A DNA stretch of 64,000 nucleotides from Salinirubrum litoreum (GTDB lineage Archaea; Halobacteriota; Halobacteria; Halobacteriales; Haloferacaceae). A model generated the notes under the pieces. The model was not told the origin of the DNA. It saw only the letters and a program-made list of their open reading frames with translations, and searched no databases. Below, one piece after another: positions 16,012 to 23,106 of the stretch. The position numbers were made by a program, and so were the translations under genes. Each line of letters begins with the position of its first letter. Positions within the stretch are counted from its first letter, which is position 1. The stretch covers positions 723,068-787,067 of the forward strand of contig NZ_JAJCVJ010000002.1 of assembly GCF_020567425.1 (NCBI RefSeq), given 5' to 3'.

Positions 16012-16103
16012 GCCCTCGATTTTGAGAGTTCTGGAGAAAGAACTGTCGGTCAAATCACTCGTAGATTAGGTTCGTTAACAGCGATATGGACACGCAAACC
16101 GTC

Positions 16104-16286
16104 TCACAGAAACGTCGTGACCAGATCGAGGAGCCAGCCGACAGAGAACAGCCGAAACTCGGTCCCGCAGTCGTCACACGCGTAGCCGTACCGGTGGACG
16201 ACACCGGGCACCCGGTAGTGTGACAGCACGGTCAGATCGTGACTGTCGCAGTCGGGACACTGCTTGGCGTCTTCGGGCAGGCTCAT
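16104..16286 (-). CDS. Small zinc-ribbon protein (CPDC/CDDC)
   Basis: A 60-residue protein, MSLPEDAKQCPDCDSHDL at the N-terminus and YACDDCGTEF later. The two CxxC knuckles suggest a single zinc ribbon. A hydrophobic C-terminal tail (VGWLLDLVTTFL) could touch a membrane or a partner. It is divergent from the membrane protein gene at 16378. The longer upstream frame lacks any family signal and was trimmed to ATG 16286. Function is unknown. Confidence 0.75.
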   Translation of the reverse strand: MSLPEDAKQCPDCDSHDLTVLSHYRVPGVVHRYGYACDDCGTEFRLFSVGWLLDLVTTFL

Positions 16287-16377
16287 CGTCGGTCGGTGCT
16301 CTCCCGACAGACAAAACTCCTGTCGTCTGTCGTGTCGAACGCCGAACGTTCTTGACAGCCGGCCGAGACGGGAGCGT

Positions 16378-16896
16378 ATGCTCAGACGACTCCGCGAGAA
16401 CGGACCGGTGCTCCTCGTCCCGGCGGCGTGGACCCTGGCGACGGTCGGGCACGCCGGACTGGTCGAGACGCGAACCGTGTTCATCGCACACCTCGTGATG
16501 GACGCAGTGCTGATCGCCTTCGCCGCGCTCTCGTGGTCGGAGATGGCCGAGGGGACACTCAGGGTGTGGCGCACGGTCCTCGTCGCCGGTCTCGGCGTCA
16601 CGCTCCTCGGCACGGTCGGCTTCCTGCTGTCGCCGCCGAACAGCGCACTGCTCGGGGCGACGGTCCTCGGCTGGATGCTCCTGCCCGCTGTCGGGTTGTG
16701 GCTCACCGGACGGGACGTACCGGTGGGTGAGGCCCCGCGTGTCTACACCGCCGGAGCGGTCCTGAGTCTGCTCGGGATGGTCGTCTACCTCCCCGCGTTC
16801 CTCGGCTTCCTCAGTCTCGACGTGATGCTCGTCGGCCTGACGCTGGCGAACCTCGGCCAGACGGCCGGCATCGCCAACGCGGTGTACCAGTATTGA
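16378..16896 (+). CDS. Integral membrane protein, function unknown
   Basis: A 172-residue protein with five or six predicted transmembrane helices and short loops, starting MLRRLRENGPVLLVPAAWTL. Charged residues are few and lie in the loops (WSEMAEGTLRVWR, TGRDVPVGEAPRV). No transporter or enzyme signature was recognised. ATG 16378 gives the basic N-terminus usual for a polytopic protein; the longer frame overlaps the divergent zinc-ribbon gene. Confidence 0.7.
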   Translation: MLRRLRENGPVLLVPAAWTLATVGHAGLVETRTVFIAHLVMDAVLIAFAALSWSEMAEGTLRVWRTVLVAGLGVTLLGTVGFLLSPPNSALLGATVLGWMLLPAVGLWLTGRDVPVGEAPRVYTAGAVLSLLGMVVYLPAFLGFLSLDVMLVGLTLANLGQTAGIANAVYQY

Positions 16897-16996
16897 CGGC
16901 GACCCCGACCAGCATCGTGTTCGACCGTGTCACCGACCGCGTGCGCGCACGGCTCACTACGCCCTTATCTCCTCGCTGTGCGTTTGAGCGGCTGTA

Positions 16997-17878
16997 ATGA
17001 CGAAGATTCTCGTTGCGGGAGCGACCGGTACGCAGGGCGGTGCAGTCGTCGATCACCTCCTCGGTGGCGAGTACGGCACGTACGACGTGTACGGCCTGAC
17101 CCGTGACGCGAACAGCGAGCGCGCACAGGCACTCGCCGAACGCGGTGTCACGGTCGTCGAAGGCGATCTGACCGACGGCGAGCGCATGGCGGAGCTCTGT
17201 GCCGGCATGGACGCGGTGTTCTGCGTGACGACGTTCTTCGAGGACGGTCCCGCAGTCGAGACCGAACAAGGGATCACACTCGCCGACGCCGCCAGCGAGG
17301 CGGGTGTCTCACACTTCGTCTACAGCTCTGTCGGCGGTGCCGACCGCGACACCGGACTCGCGCACTTCGAGTCGAAGTACACAGTCGAACGTCACGTCGC
17401 CGACCTCGGTCTCCCGGCGACCATCGTCCGCCCGGTGTACTTCATGCAGAACCTCGCGTACATGCACGGCGAGGAACTCCGGAACGGGACGCTCTCGATG
17501 CCCCTCGACGAGGGCGTCGAACTCGGACTAGTAGACGCCGACGACATCGGTCGTGCCGTGGCGACGGCGGTCGCCGACCCCGAGCGCTTCGTCGGACAGA
17601 CCTTCGAACTCGGCGGTGACTCGCTGACGCTCGAAGCGATGGCCGACGCGGTCTCGACCGCGATGGGCACGGAGATCGAACCGGTCCACCTCGACCTCGA
17701 CACCTACCGCGACGCCGCCGGCAACGAGATGGCCGACATGTACGCGTGGTTCAACGCCGAGGGCTACGACATCGACACCGAGTCGCTCCGGGCAGAGTAC
17801 GGTATCGAGACTACCGACTTCGCGTCGTGGCTCACAGCCTCCGACGCCTTCCGCCCCGCGCCGGCCGCCTCGCGCTGA
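16997..17878 (+). CDS. NmrA/HSCARG-type NAD(P)-binding protein
   Basis: A 293-residue atypical short-chain dehydrogenase. The Rossmann motif G8-x2-G11-x2-G14 occurs in VAGATGTQGGA. A second conserved segment HFVYSSVGGADRDTGLAHFE and the TIVRPVYFMQN region match NmrA/HSCARG redox-sensing proteins, which bind NADP and often act as regulators rather than enzymes. Whether this one is catalytic cannot be read from the sequence. ATG 16997 follows an AT-rich cccttatctc stretch by about 30 bp. Confidence 0.85.
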   Translation: MTKILVAGATGTQGGAVVDHLLGGEYGTYDVYGLTRDANSERAQALAERGVTVVEGDLTDGERMAELCAGMDAVFCVTTFFEDGPAVETEQGITLADAASEAGVSHFVYSSVGGADRDTGLAHFESKYTVERHVADLGLPATIVRPVYFMQNLAYMHGEELRNGTLSMPLDEGVELGLVDADDIGRAVATAVADPERFVGQTFELGGDSLTLEAMADAVSTAMGTEIEPVHLDLDTYRDAAGNEMADMYAWFNAEGYDIDTESLRAEYGIETTDFASWLTASDAFRPAPAASR

Positions 17879-17935
17879 TCCGACCGAGGTAGTCGCCAAC
17901 AGACTGTTCTCGAACGAGTTCTTGTCTCGTCGGCC

Positions 17936-18394
17936 TCACTCCAGCCACGTCTCGTGGACGTCGACCCACAGCAGGTCGCCGGTGGCGGAGGAATCGACGC
18001 TGAACAGCACCGTACTGACTCGTCCGGTCGTCTCGCCGGCAGTCGTCTCGTCACTTCTCGTCTCGCCACCTGTCTCCTGCCACTCCTCGTAGCGAACCGT
18101 CGCGTGGTCGTCGGTCGCGTGTCGGAGGTCGACGTTCCTGATCTCGATGTCGAACGTGCCGGGGTCGTCCCGGCCGTACTGTGCTCGGATCGAGTCGAGG
18201 ACCGCCTCGCGGCCCACCCGATTCCCGTCGGGTGTGACCATCTCGAAGTCGGAGGCCAGCGCGTCCGCGATGTCGGCGAAAGAGTCCTCGTCGGCGGTGG
18301 CGGTGAACCACGCGACGAACCGGTCGTGGAGGCGCTCGATCTCCGCGCGGCAGGCCGATTCGGTCGGCGGAGCAGCCGGCTGTGAATCACTCAT
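17936..18394 (-). CDS. NTF2-like (DUF4440/SnoaL-type) protein
   Basis: A 152-residue protein with a cone-shaped NTF2-like fold, suggested by the N-terminal helix EIERLHDRFVAWFTATADED, the DFEMVTPDGNRVGREAVLDS block and the closing strands DLLWVDVHETWLE. Members range from isomerases to binding proteins, so no reaction is assigned. ATG 18394 overlaps the end of the DoxX gene by 8 bp, implying translational coupling. The longer frame adds a Cys/Arg-rich stretch inside the neighbouring gene and is unlikely. Confidence 0.75.
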   Translation of the reverse strand: MSDSQPAAPPTESACRAEIERLHDRFVAWFTATADEDSFADIADALASDFEMVTPDGNRVGREAVLDSIRAQYGRDDPGTFDIEIRNVDLRHATDDHATVRYEEWQETGGETRSDETTAGETTGRVSTVLFSVDSSATGDLLWVDVHETWLE

Positions 18395-18791
18395 CGGTGT
18401 ACCACCACGCCCACGCGACGAGCACGGCCTGCAGTGGAAGCCGCGCCCACAGCGCGAGATTCGAGAGGTCACGATACTCGTCGGGGACCGCGCCCAACTC
18501 GACGTCGTCGCTGGTCGCCATGTAGACGTTCGCGGGGAACACCGCCACGAGCAGGGCGATCAGTCCGAACGCAGACTCCCGGCGCGTGCGCTCGAACAGC
18601 ACCCCGACACCGAGGAGAATCTCGGCGACGCCGGAGAGGTAGACGAGCGTCCGGGGGGCGGGAAACTGCGGCGGGACGATGCGCTCGTAGGTGTCGGGCG
18701 CGCGGAAGTGGGTGATCCCGGCGAGGACGTAGAGGCCGCCCATCAGGTAGCGGAGCGGGCGTTTCAGTCGGGCGAGTGTGGTGGTCGGCAC
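18387..18791 (-). CDS. DoxX-family membrane protein
   Basis: A 134-residue protein with four hydrophobic helices. LMGGLYVLAGITHFRAPDTY and LVYLSGVAEILLGVGVLFER are the typical first two segments of DoxX/DoxD-like proteins, and AVFPANVYMA occurs in the third. The family is loosely linked to thiosulfate:quinone oxidoreductase subunits and to membrane redox proteins; no specific role can be claimed. The start is GTG 18791. It is the first gene of a two-gene unit with the NTF2-like gene. Confidence 0.8.
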   Translation of the reverse strand: MPTTTLARLKRPLRYLMGGLYVLAGITHFRAPDTYERIVPPQFPAPRTLVYLSGVAEILLGVGVLFERTRRESAFGLIALLVAVFPANVYMATSDDVELGAVPDEYRDLSNLALWARLPLQAVLVAWAWWYTDE

Positions 18792-18851
18792 GGTCAGGGG
18801 GTGGGCCGCCTCCGGCGAAAGTGTTCTGTTCGGACGGGGCGTCGCACGGGC

Positions 18852-18992
18852 TCACCGACCCGCCGAGCCGAGGTCGGCACCGCAGGACGGACAGACGAGT
18901 CCCTCGTCGGCGACGACCGGTTCGACGCTCAGTTCACACTGCGCGCACCACCGCCGGTCGCTGTCGGGGTCGCCGGGTGTGTCGTGGGTCAT
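18852..18992 (-). CDS. Tiny zinc-finger protein (CAQC/CPSCG)
   Basis: A 46-residue open frame from ATG 18992 to TGA 18852. It contains CAQC near residue 17 and CPSCGADLG near residue 35, a compact two-knuckle zinc site, with an acidic N-terminus (MTHDTPGDPDSDRRW). It lies 19 bp downstream of the acidic small protein gene on the same strand, so both may share a transcript. Function is unknown. Confidence 0.65.
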   Translation of the reverse strand: MTHDTPGDPDSDRRWCAQCELSVEPVVADEGLVCPSCGADLGSAGR

Positions 18993-19011
18993 CTCGTCAC
19001 CGACGACCGAT

Positions 19012-19233
19012 CTACTGGAACGGTTCTTCGTCGCGGTGGGAGTCGGGGTTCTCCTGTTCGCTCGCCTCCTCCTCGCGCACCTCGGACTCCTGTTCGATAC
19101 TGCGCTCCTTCTCGGCCTTCTCGATCTCCTCGTTCGCCTCGTTGTCGTGTTCTGCGGCGGTCTGCTCGTCGTCGTCGGCTGTTTCGAGGTCTGTGTCTTC
19201 CTCGATGTCGAGACCGTGGTCGTCGTCTGTCAT
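19012..19233 (-). CDS. Small, extremely acidic protein, function unknown
   Basis: A 73-residue protein made almost wholly of Asp, Glu, Gln, Asn, Ser and Ala (for example EEIEKAEKERSIEQESEVRE). It is probably helical or disordered. There are no hydrophobic segments or motifs. Composition matches haloarchaeal small acidic proteins rather than a shadow frame. ATG 19233 starts the frame, and the zinc-finger gene follows after 19 bp. Confidence 0.55.
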   Translation of the reverse strand: MTDDDHGLDIEEDTDLETADDDEQTAAEHDNEANEEIEKAEKERSIEQESEVREEEASEQENPDSHRDEEPFQ

Positions 19234-19623
19234 GCGGGGGCGACGTTGACGCTGGAGACGGAAGATAGTGGTGGCAGGTGAGGGAGTTGTGGACGAACCA
19301 GCAGAGAGTACCGAACAGAGAGGTAAGCGTCTGGGTGTGATTCGCGGTGAACCACTCCGGAGGTGCGCCTCGCGTTCCTCGCCAGTCCGGGCTGTGACTC
19401 ACCGGATGTAGGGTCCGCTCTGGCTCGTCGTCACCGTGCACGTCGTTCACAGCAAAAATGCCGCCTCCTCACTTCGTTCGTCGCCGTAGAACATGCCGCC
19501 TCCCGGATTTGAACCGGAGCGAGACGTGCTCGCTCACTTCGTTCACTGCGCGCGACTCGCAGGGTTCAAATCACGGTCGGCGTCGTTTCTTCGACGGTTC
19601 GCGTTGCTCACCGTCTCAGAATA
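19234..19623. repeat. Gene-poor gap with two tRNA-Phe 3'-end remnants
   Basis: No gene is seen here. The 3' end of the tRNA-Phe gene (plus strand: atgccgcctcccggatttga) recurs as an extended copy starting near 19493, which continues through the T-arm to ccgg. A shorter copy (atgccgcctcc) starts near 19458. The sequences between and after them (gctcgctcacttcgttcac, ggttcaaatc) resemble broken tRNA arms. Partial tRNA 3' ends in direct orientation beside an intact tRNA are the usual footprint of integration and excision by elements that target tRNA genes. No integrase gene remains nearby. Confidence 0.6.
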
Positions 19624-19697
19624 TGCCGCCTCCCGGATTTGAACCGGGGACAGCTCGATCTTCAGTCGAGTGCTCTCCCAGTCTGAGCTAAGGCGGC
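19624..19697 (-). tRNA. tRNA-Phe (anticodon GAA)
   Basis: On the minus strand the 5' GCCGCC (19697-19692) pairs with 3' GGCGGC (19630-19625), with discriminator A at 19624. The D-arm (agctcagactgggagagc), an anticodon loop ctgaaga carrying GAA, and the T-loop ggttcaaatcc are all present. No intron is visible and CCA is not encoded. Confidence 0.95.
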
Positions 19698-19787
19698 GCG
19701 TCTCGAACGACGCCGAAGACAGCAAAAAGGATTTCGGAATACGGCGGTGGGACGCAACCTCCACTAGCGCCCCGCGACACACCCGAT

Positions 19788-20336
19788 TCACGCGACCTGC
19801 CGCCGACCGCTGAAGGTGTAGCTCCCCTCGACGGTGGTGATCGTCGTCTCGACCGTCACGTAGCCGCCGTTGTTCTGGATCTTCGCGGCGTCGAAGTAGC
19901 CGATCTCGACGCGCTTGGTCGTCGTCGTCGACTCTCCGGCGTCGAGTCGACCGATGTCCTCCGACCCCTGCCAGATCTGGTCGTTCTCGACGTAGATGCG
20001 CGTCGTGGCGGTCACGTCGGTCGCTGGCGACTCACGCTGGTTCGTCAGCGTCGCGGTCACGTCCCGGCAGGTCGTGCCGCACTCCTCGATGCTGTCGATC
20101 TGGAAGCCGAACGGGGCCGGTTCCGGTGTCGCGGTCCCACTCGATCCACTCGCGCCGTCACCGCCGGCGCTCTCACCTCCGGTCCCCGGGTCGTCTGCCG
20201 ACGGACTGTCGGTGGCCGTCCCGCCGTTCGGCACCACGTCGGCGGAGAACGGCCCGACGCCGAAGGCCGCCGCACCGACGACCCCGAGGGTGATCGCGAC
20301 GACTGCGACGACGGCGGCGTTCGAGGCACTCACCAT
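19788..20336 (-). CDS. Membrane-anchored exported protein with beta domain
   Basis: A 182-residue protein. An N-terminal hydrophobic segment (about residues 5-27) serves as signal or anchor. A Gly/Ser/Asp/Thr-rich spacer (about 35-70) leads to an Ig-like beta domain with a Cys pair in EECGTTCRDVTATLTN and the repeated strands VTATTRIYVEN and GYVTVETTIT. This layout resembles FxLYD-type extracellular domains. ATG 20336 is preferred to the GTG at 20345. The ligand is unknown. Confidence 0.7.
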   Translation of the reverse strand: MVSASNAAVVAVVAITLGVVGAAAFGVGPFSADVVPNGGTATDSPSADDPGTGGESAGGDGASGSSGTATPEPAPFGFQIDSIEECGTTCRDVTATLTNQRESPATDVTATTRIYVENDQIWQGSEDIGRLDAGESTTTTKRVEIGYFDAAKIQNNGGYVTVETTITTVEGSYTFSGRRQVA

Positions 20337-20444
20337 ACGTGACACTCGGCCGAGCGTAGTCGGACGAGCCGTTTAGGACTGGTGGCCGTCAGGCTCCACG
20401 GCGTCCGGGGCGGGAACTTTACCCCCGGCCGACCCACTGCCGGC

Positions 20445-21686
20445 ATGGACTGCCGCGCGTTCACCGAGCGACTCCTGCGATTCGACACGACCGACGGGCG
20501 GGAACGCCCCGCCGCCGAGTGGGTCCGGACCCAACTGGCCGACTTCGGCTTCGAGACGTACACGTGGACCGCCGACGCCGAGCGCCTCGCCGACCATCCC
20601 TCGTTTCCCGACGATCCGGCGGAGATCGACACGGCGGACCGGCCGAGTGTCGCGGGCGTCCTCGAGTTCGGCGACCCCGAGGCCGGGCCGACGCTCGTCC
20701 TGAACGGCCACCTCGACGTGGTGCCGGCCGACGCCGAACTGTGGGACACCGACCCCTTCGAGCCGTCGTGGGACGGCGACGACCTGACGGCGCGGGGCGC
20801 GGCCGACATGAAAGCCGGCTTCGCCGCCTGCGTCTTCGCCGCGCTGGACGTGCGCGATGCGGTGGAGTCGGGCGATCGCTCGCTCGACGGTCGCGTCGTC
20901 GTCGAGGGTGTCGCGGGCGAGGAGGAGGGCGGCATCGGCGCGGCCGCCGCCGCACTCGACACTCCGTACCCCTTCGAGCGCGACGCGGTGGTCGTCGCGG
21001 AACCGACCGACCTCCGGTGTGTCACCGCCACCGAGGGGACCGTGATGAAGCGGCTCCACCTCCAGGGGCGGTCGGCCCACGCCGCGACCCGGTGGGTCGG
21101 CGAGTCGGTCCTGCCGCACTTCGAGACGATCCGAGACGCGTTCGAGCAGTTGGAAGCCGAGCGTGCCGAGTCGGTCACCCACCCCCTCTACGAGGAGTTT
21201 CCGATCCCGTGGCCGATCTGTTGCGGGCGTGTCGAGGCCGGGTCGTGGGCCTCGACCGTGCCCGCCACCCTGACCGCCGAGTGGCGCATCGGTGTCGCGC
21301 CGGGCGAGACCGTCTCGGAGGTCGAGGCGCAGTTCGCGGAGCGTCTGGCCGAGGTCGTGGCCGACGACGACTGGCTCACGGCACACCCGCCGACGTTCGA
21401 GCGGTTCACCATCCAGTTCGAACCGGCAGAGATCAGTCCCGACGAACCGGTCGTCGGAGCGCTCCAGTCGGCGATGACCGAGGCAGGCCTGGCGGAGACC
21501 GACGCGCAGGGGGCGACATACGGGGCCGACTCGCGCCACTACGTCGCGGCGGGGATTCCGACCGTGTTGTTCGGCCCGGGGACCATCGAGCAGGCGCACT
21601 TCCCCAACGAGACGATCCACTGGCCGGACGTGGCGACGGCGCGGGACGTGCTTGCCGGGACAGTCGAGACGTATCTCGCCGAGTGA
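20445..21686 (+). CDS. M20-family metallopeptidase (ArgE/DapE-like)
   Basis: A 413-residue di-zinc hydrolase of the ArgE/DapE/carboxypeptidase G2 group. Metal and catalytic residues are visible in LVLNGHLDVVPA (His, Asp), ARGAADMKAG (bridging Asp), GEEEGG (general base and metal Glu), AEPTD, and a late His in GTIEQAHFPNE. The dimerisation domain insert lies between. The true substrate (acyl-amino acid or peptide) cannot be read. The start at ATG 20445 excludes a basic extension. tRNA-Val lies convergent, 47 bp downstream. Confidence 0.9.
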   Translation: MDCRAFTERLLRFDTTDGRERPAAEWVRTQLADFGFETYTWTADAERLADHPSFPDDPAEIDTADRPSVAGVLEFGDPEAGPTLVLNGHLDVVPADAELWDTDPFEPSWDGDDLTARGAADMKAGFAACVFAALDVRDAVESGDRSLDGRVVVEGVAGEEEGGIGAAAAALDTPYPFERDAVVVAEPTDLRCVTATEGTVMKRLHLQGRSAHAATRWVGESVLPHFETIRDAFEQLEAERAESVTHPLYEEFPIPWPICCGRVEAGSWASTVPATLTAEWRIGVAPGETVSEVEAQFAERLAEVVADDDWLTAHPPTFERFTIQFEPAEISPDEPVVGALQSAMTEAGLAETDAQGATYGADSRHYVAAGIPTVLFGPGTIEQAHFPNETIHWPDVATARDVLAGTVETYLAE

Positions 21687-21733
21687 GCGGGCGGAGTGAA
21701 GTGAGAGAGTGCAACGATGGAGACGCGAGCGAG

Positions 21734-21806
21734 TGGGTCCGGGCGGAGTCGAACCACCGATCTCGTCCTTGTAAGGGACGCGTCATAACCACTAGACTAC
21801 GGACCC
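21734..21806 (-). tRNA. tRNA-Val (anticodon TAC)
   Basis: On the minus strand the 5' GGGTCC (21806-21801) pairs with 3' GGACCC (21740-21735), with discriminator A at 21734. The loop cttacaa, closed by CGTCC/GGACG, holds the anticodon TAC. The T-arm ggttcgactcc and the D-arm tagtctagtggtta are normal. No intron is seen. Confidence 0.95.
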
Positions 21807-21867
21807 GGCACTCCCACCGAGCGCGTCCGAGCGAATAACGTTTACTTTCTCGCCCGCAACGGGTGGT

Positions 21868-22368
21868 ATGGACTCCCGCACCGCCGCCGCCCTCGCCGCG
21901 ATCCTCCTCGTCTCCGTCGGTGGCGTCGCCGCTTTCGAACTCGGCTTCGTCGGCAGTGACGGCTACGACCGGACGACCGTGACCGTCGAGGACGAGTCCG
22001 GCCAGCAGTTGGCGACCGTCGAGGTGCGCGTCTCGGACACCTTCGACGAACGCTACACCGGCCTGTCGGACACCGAGTCGCTCGGGCCGAACGAGGGGAT
22101 GCTGTTCGTCCACGGTGAGGAGTCGCGCAAGACCTACGTGATGCGGGACATGGCCTTCCCCATCGACATGGTGTTCGTCGCCGCGAACGGCACCGTCACC
22201 CGCATCCACCACGCCGAACTCCCGCCCGAAGGGACGAGCGAGGGCGATCTGAAGGGCTACACAGGACAGGCAAAGTACGTCCTCGAAGTCCCCTACGAGT
22301 TCACGACCGAGAACGGCATCGAGGTCGGCGACCGACTCGTGATCCCCGACGAACACCGCAATCCGTGA
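21868..22368 (+). CDS. DUF192 exported protein
   Basis: A 166-residue protein with an N-terminal hydrophobic signal or anchor (about residues 5-27) and a DUF192 domain. Family marks are RYTGLSDTESLGPNEGMLFV, the YVMRDMAFPIDMVFV strand pair, and the C-terminal LEVPYEF and GDRLVI. DUF192 proteins are small extracellular beta proteins of unknown function. ATG 21868 lies 27 bp after a cgtttacttt AT-rich stretch. Confidence 0.85.
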   Translation: MDSRTAAALAAILLVSVGGVAAFELGFVGSDGYDRTTVTVEDESGQQLATVEVRVSDTFDERYTGLSDTESLGPNEGMLFVHGEESRKTYVMRDMAFPIDMVFVAANGTVTRIHHAELPPEGTSEGDLKGYTGQAKYVLEVPYEFTTENGIEVGDRLVIPDEHRNP

Positions 22369-22447
22369 TCGGCCGACTGTAGTCGCTCACCGACTGCGAT
22401 CCGGTCTCTCGTACGCCGTGCCTCGTTCGCTCCGTGTCGCAGGAGAC

Positions 22448-23023
22448 TCAGTTCTCCACCTGCTCTGTCTCTCGTTTACGTCGGCTCCGGGCGGCGTTTC
22501 GCGTCGTCTCGTTGTCCCAGTCCTCGCCCGCCTCCGCCGTCATGATCCGCTCCAGTCGACGCTCGAACTCCGCGTCGTCGATGTCGCCGGCCGCGTAGCG
22601 TCGTTTCAGGATCGCCTCGGCCGACTCGTCGTCGGACGACGCACCGCCGGACAGGTCGGTCGTGCCGACCGGGTCGACCGAGTCGGTGCCGGAGAGCCCG
22701 ACAGACGACCGTCGGCGGCCACTCGTCGTGGCGTAGTCGGCGGGCGACTCGACGTTGCCGATCAACGAGAGGTACACCGGCCACAGCGTGACGACACCCA
22801 GCAGGAGCGCGAACGGTCCGAGGGTCACGCCGAGAACGCCGGTCAGGAAGGCGACGAACGTCGTCGCGTCGGTGATCATGATCACTCCGCCGAACAGCAT
22901 GAACGGCGAGAGACCGAGTGCCGACAGGCCGAGCAGGAGTCTCCCGAGCGTGCCGTCTGGCGTGTAGTGTTCGAGCAGGCGGTGGACCGCACGGAGGGTG
23001 GAACTGTCGGAGGACCCGAGCAT
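22448..23023 (-). CDS. SHOCT-domain membrane protein
   Basis: A 191-residue protein. Two hydrophobic segments (about residues 28-50 and 55-85) are followed by a Ser/Gly/Asp linker. A SHOCT-type C-terminal helix pair is seen in AEAILKRRYAAGDIDDAEFE, then a basic tail. SHOCT modules are short oligomerisation elements attached to many haloarchaeal membrane proteins. ATG 23023 places the first helix near the N-terminus. The in-frame extension upstream is Arg-rich and overlaps the leuS side. Confidence 0.8.
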   Translation of the reverse strand: MLGSSDSSTLRAVHRLLEHYTPDGTLGRLLLGLSALGLSPFMLFGGVIMITDATTFVAFLTGVLGVTLGPFALLLGVVTLWPVYLSLIGNVESPADYATTSGRRRSSVGLSGTDSVDPVGTTDLSGGASSDDESAEAILKRRYAAGDIDDAEFERRLERIMTAEAGEDWDNETTRNAARSRRKRETEQVEN

Positions 23024-23106
23024 ACCTCCGACTACCGGAGCCTGGACAAAAACGGTTCGGTCGTGTCGATGCGTCGATACGTGCGGCGGGCGGCGTGCCG
23101 ACAGCC

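Noticed and set aside
19493-19580. Second tRNA gene next to tRNA-Phe
   Set aside because: Only the 3' end matches. No anticodon arm or 5' acceptor strand can be folded, so it is a remnant.
20373-21620. Minus-strand 415-codon frame opposite the M20 peptidase
   Set aside because: It is a shadow frame; all metal ligands of the peptidase are on the plus strand.
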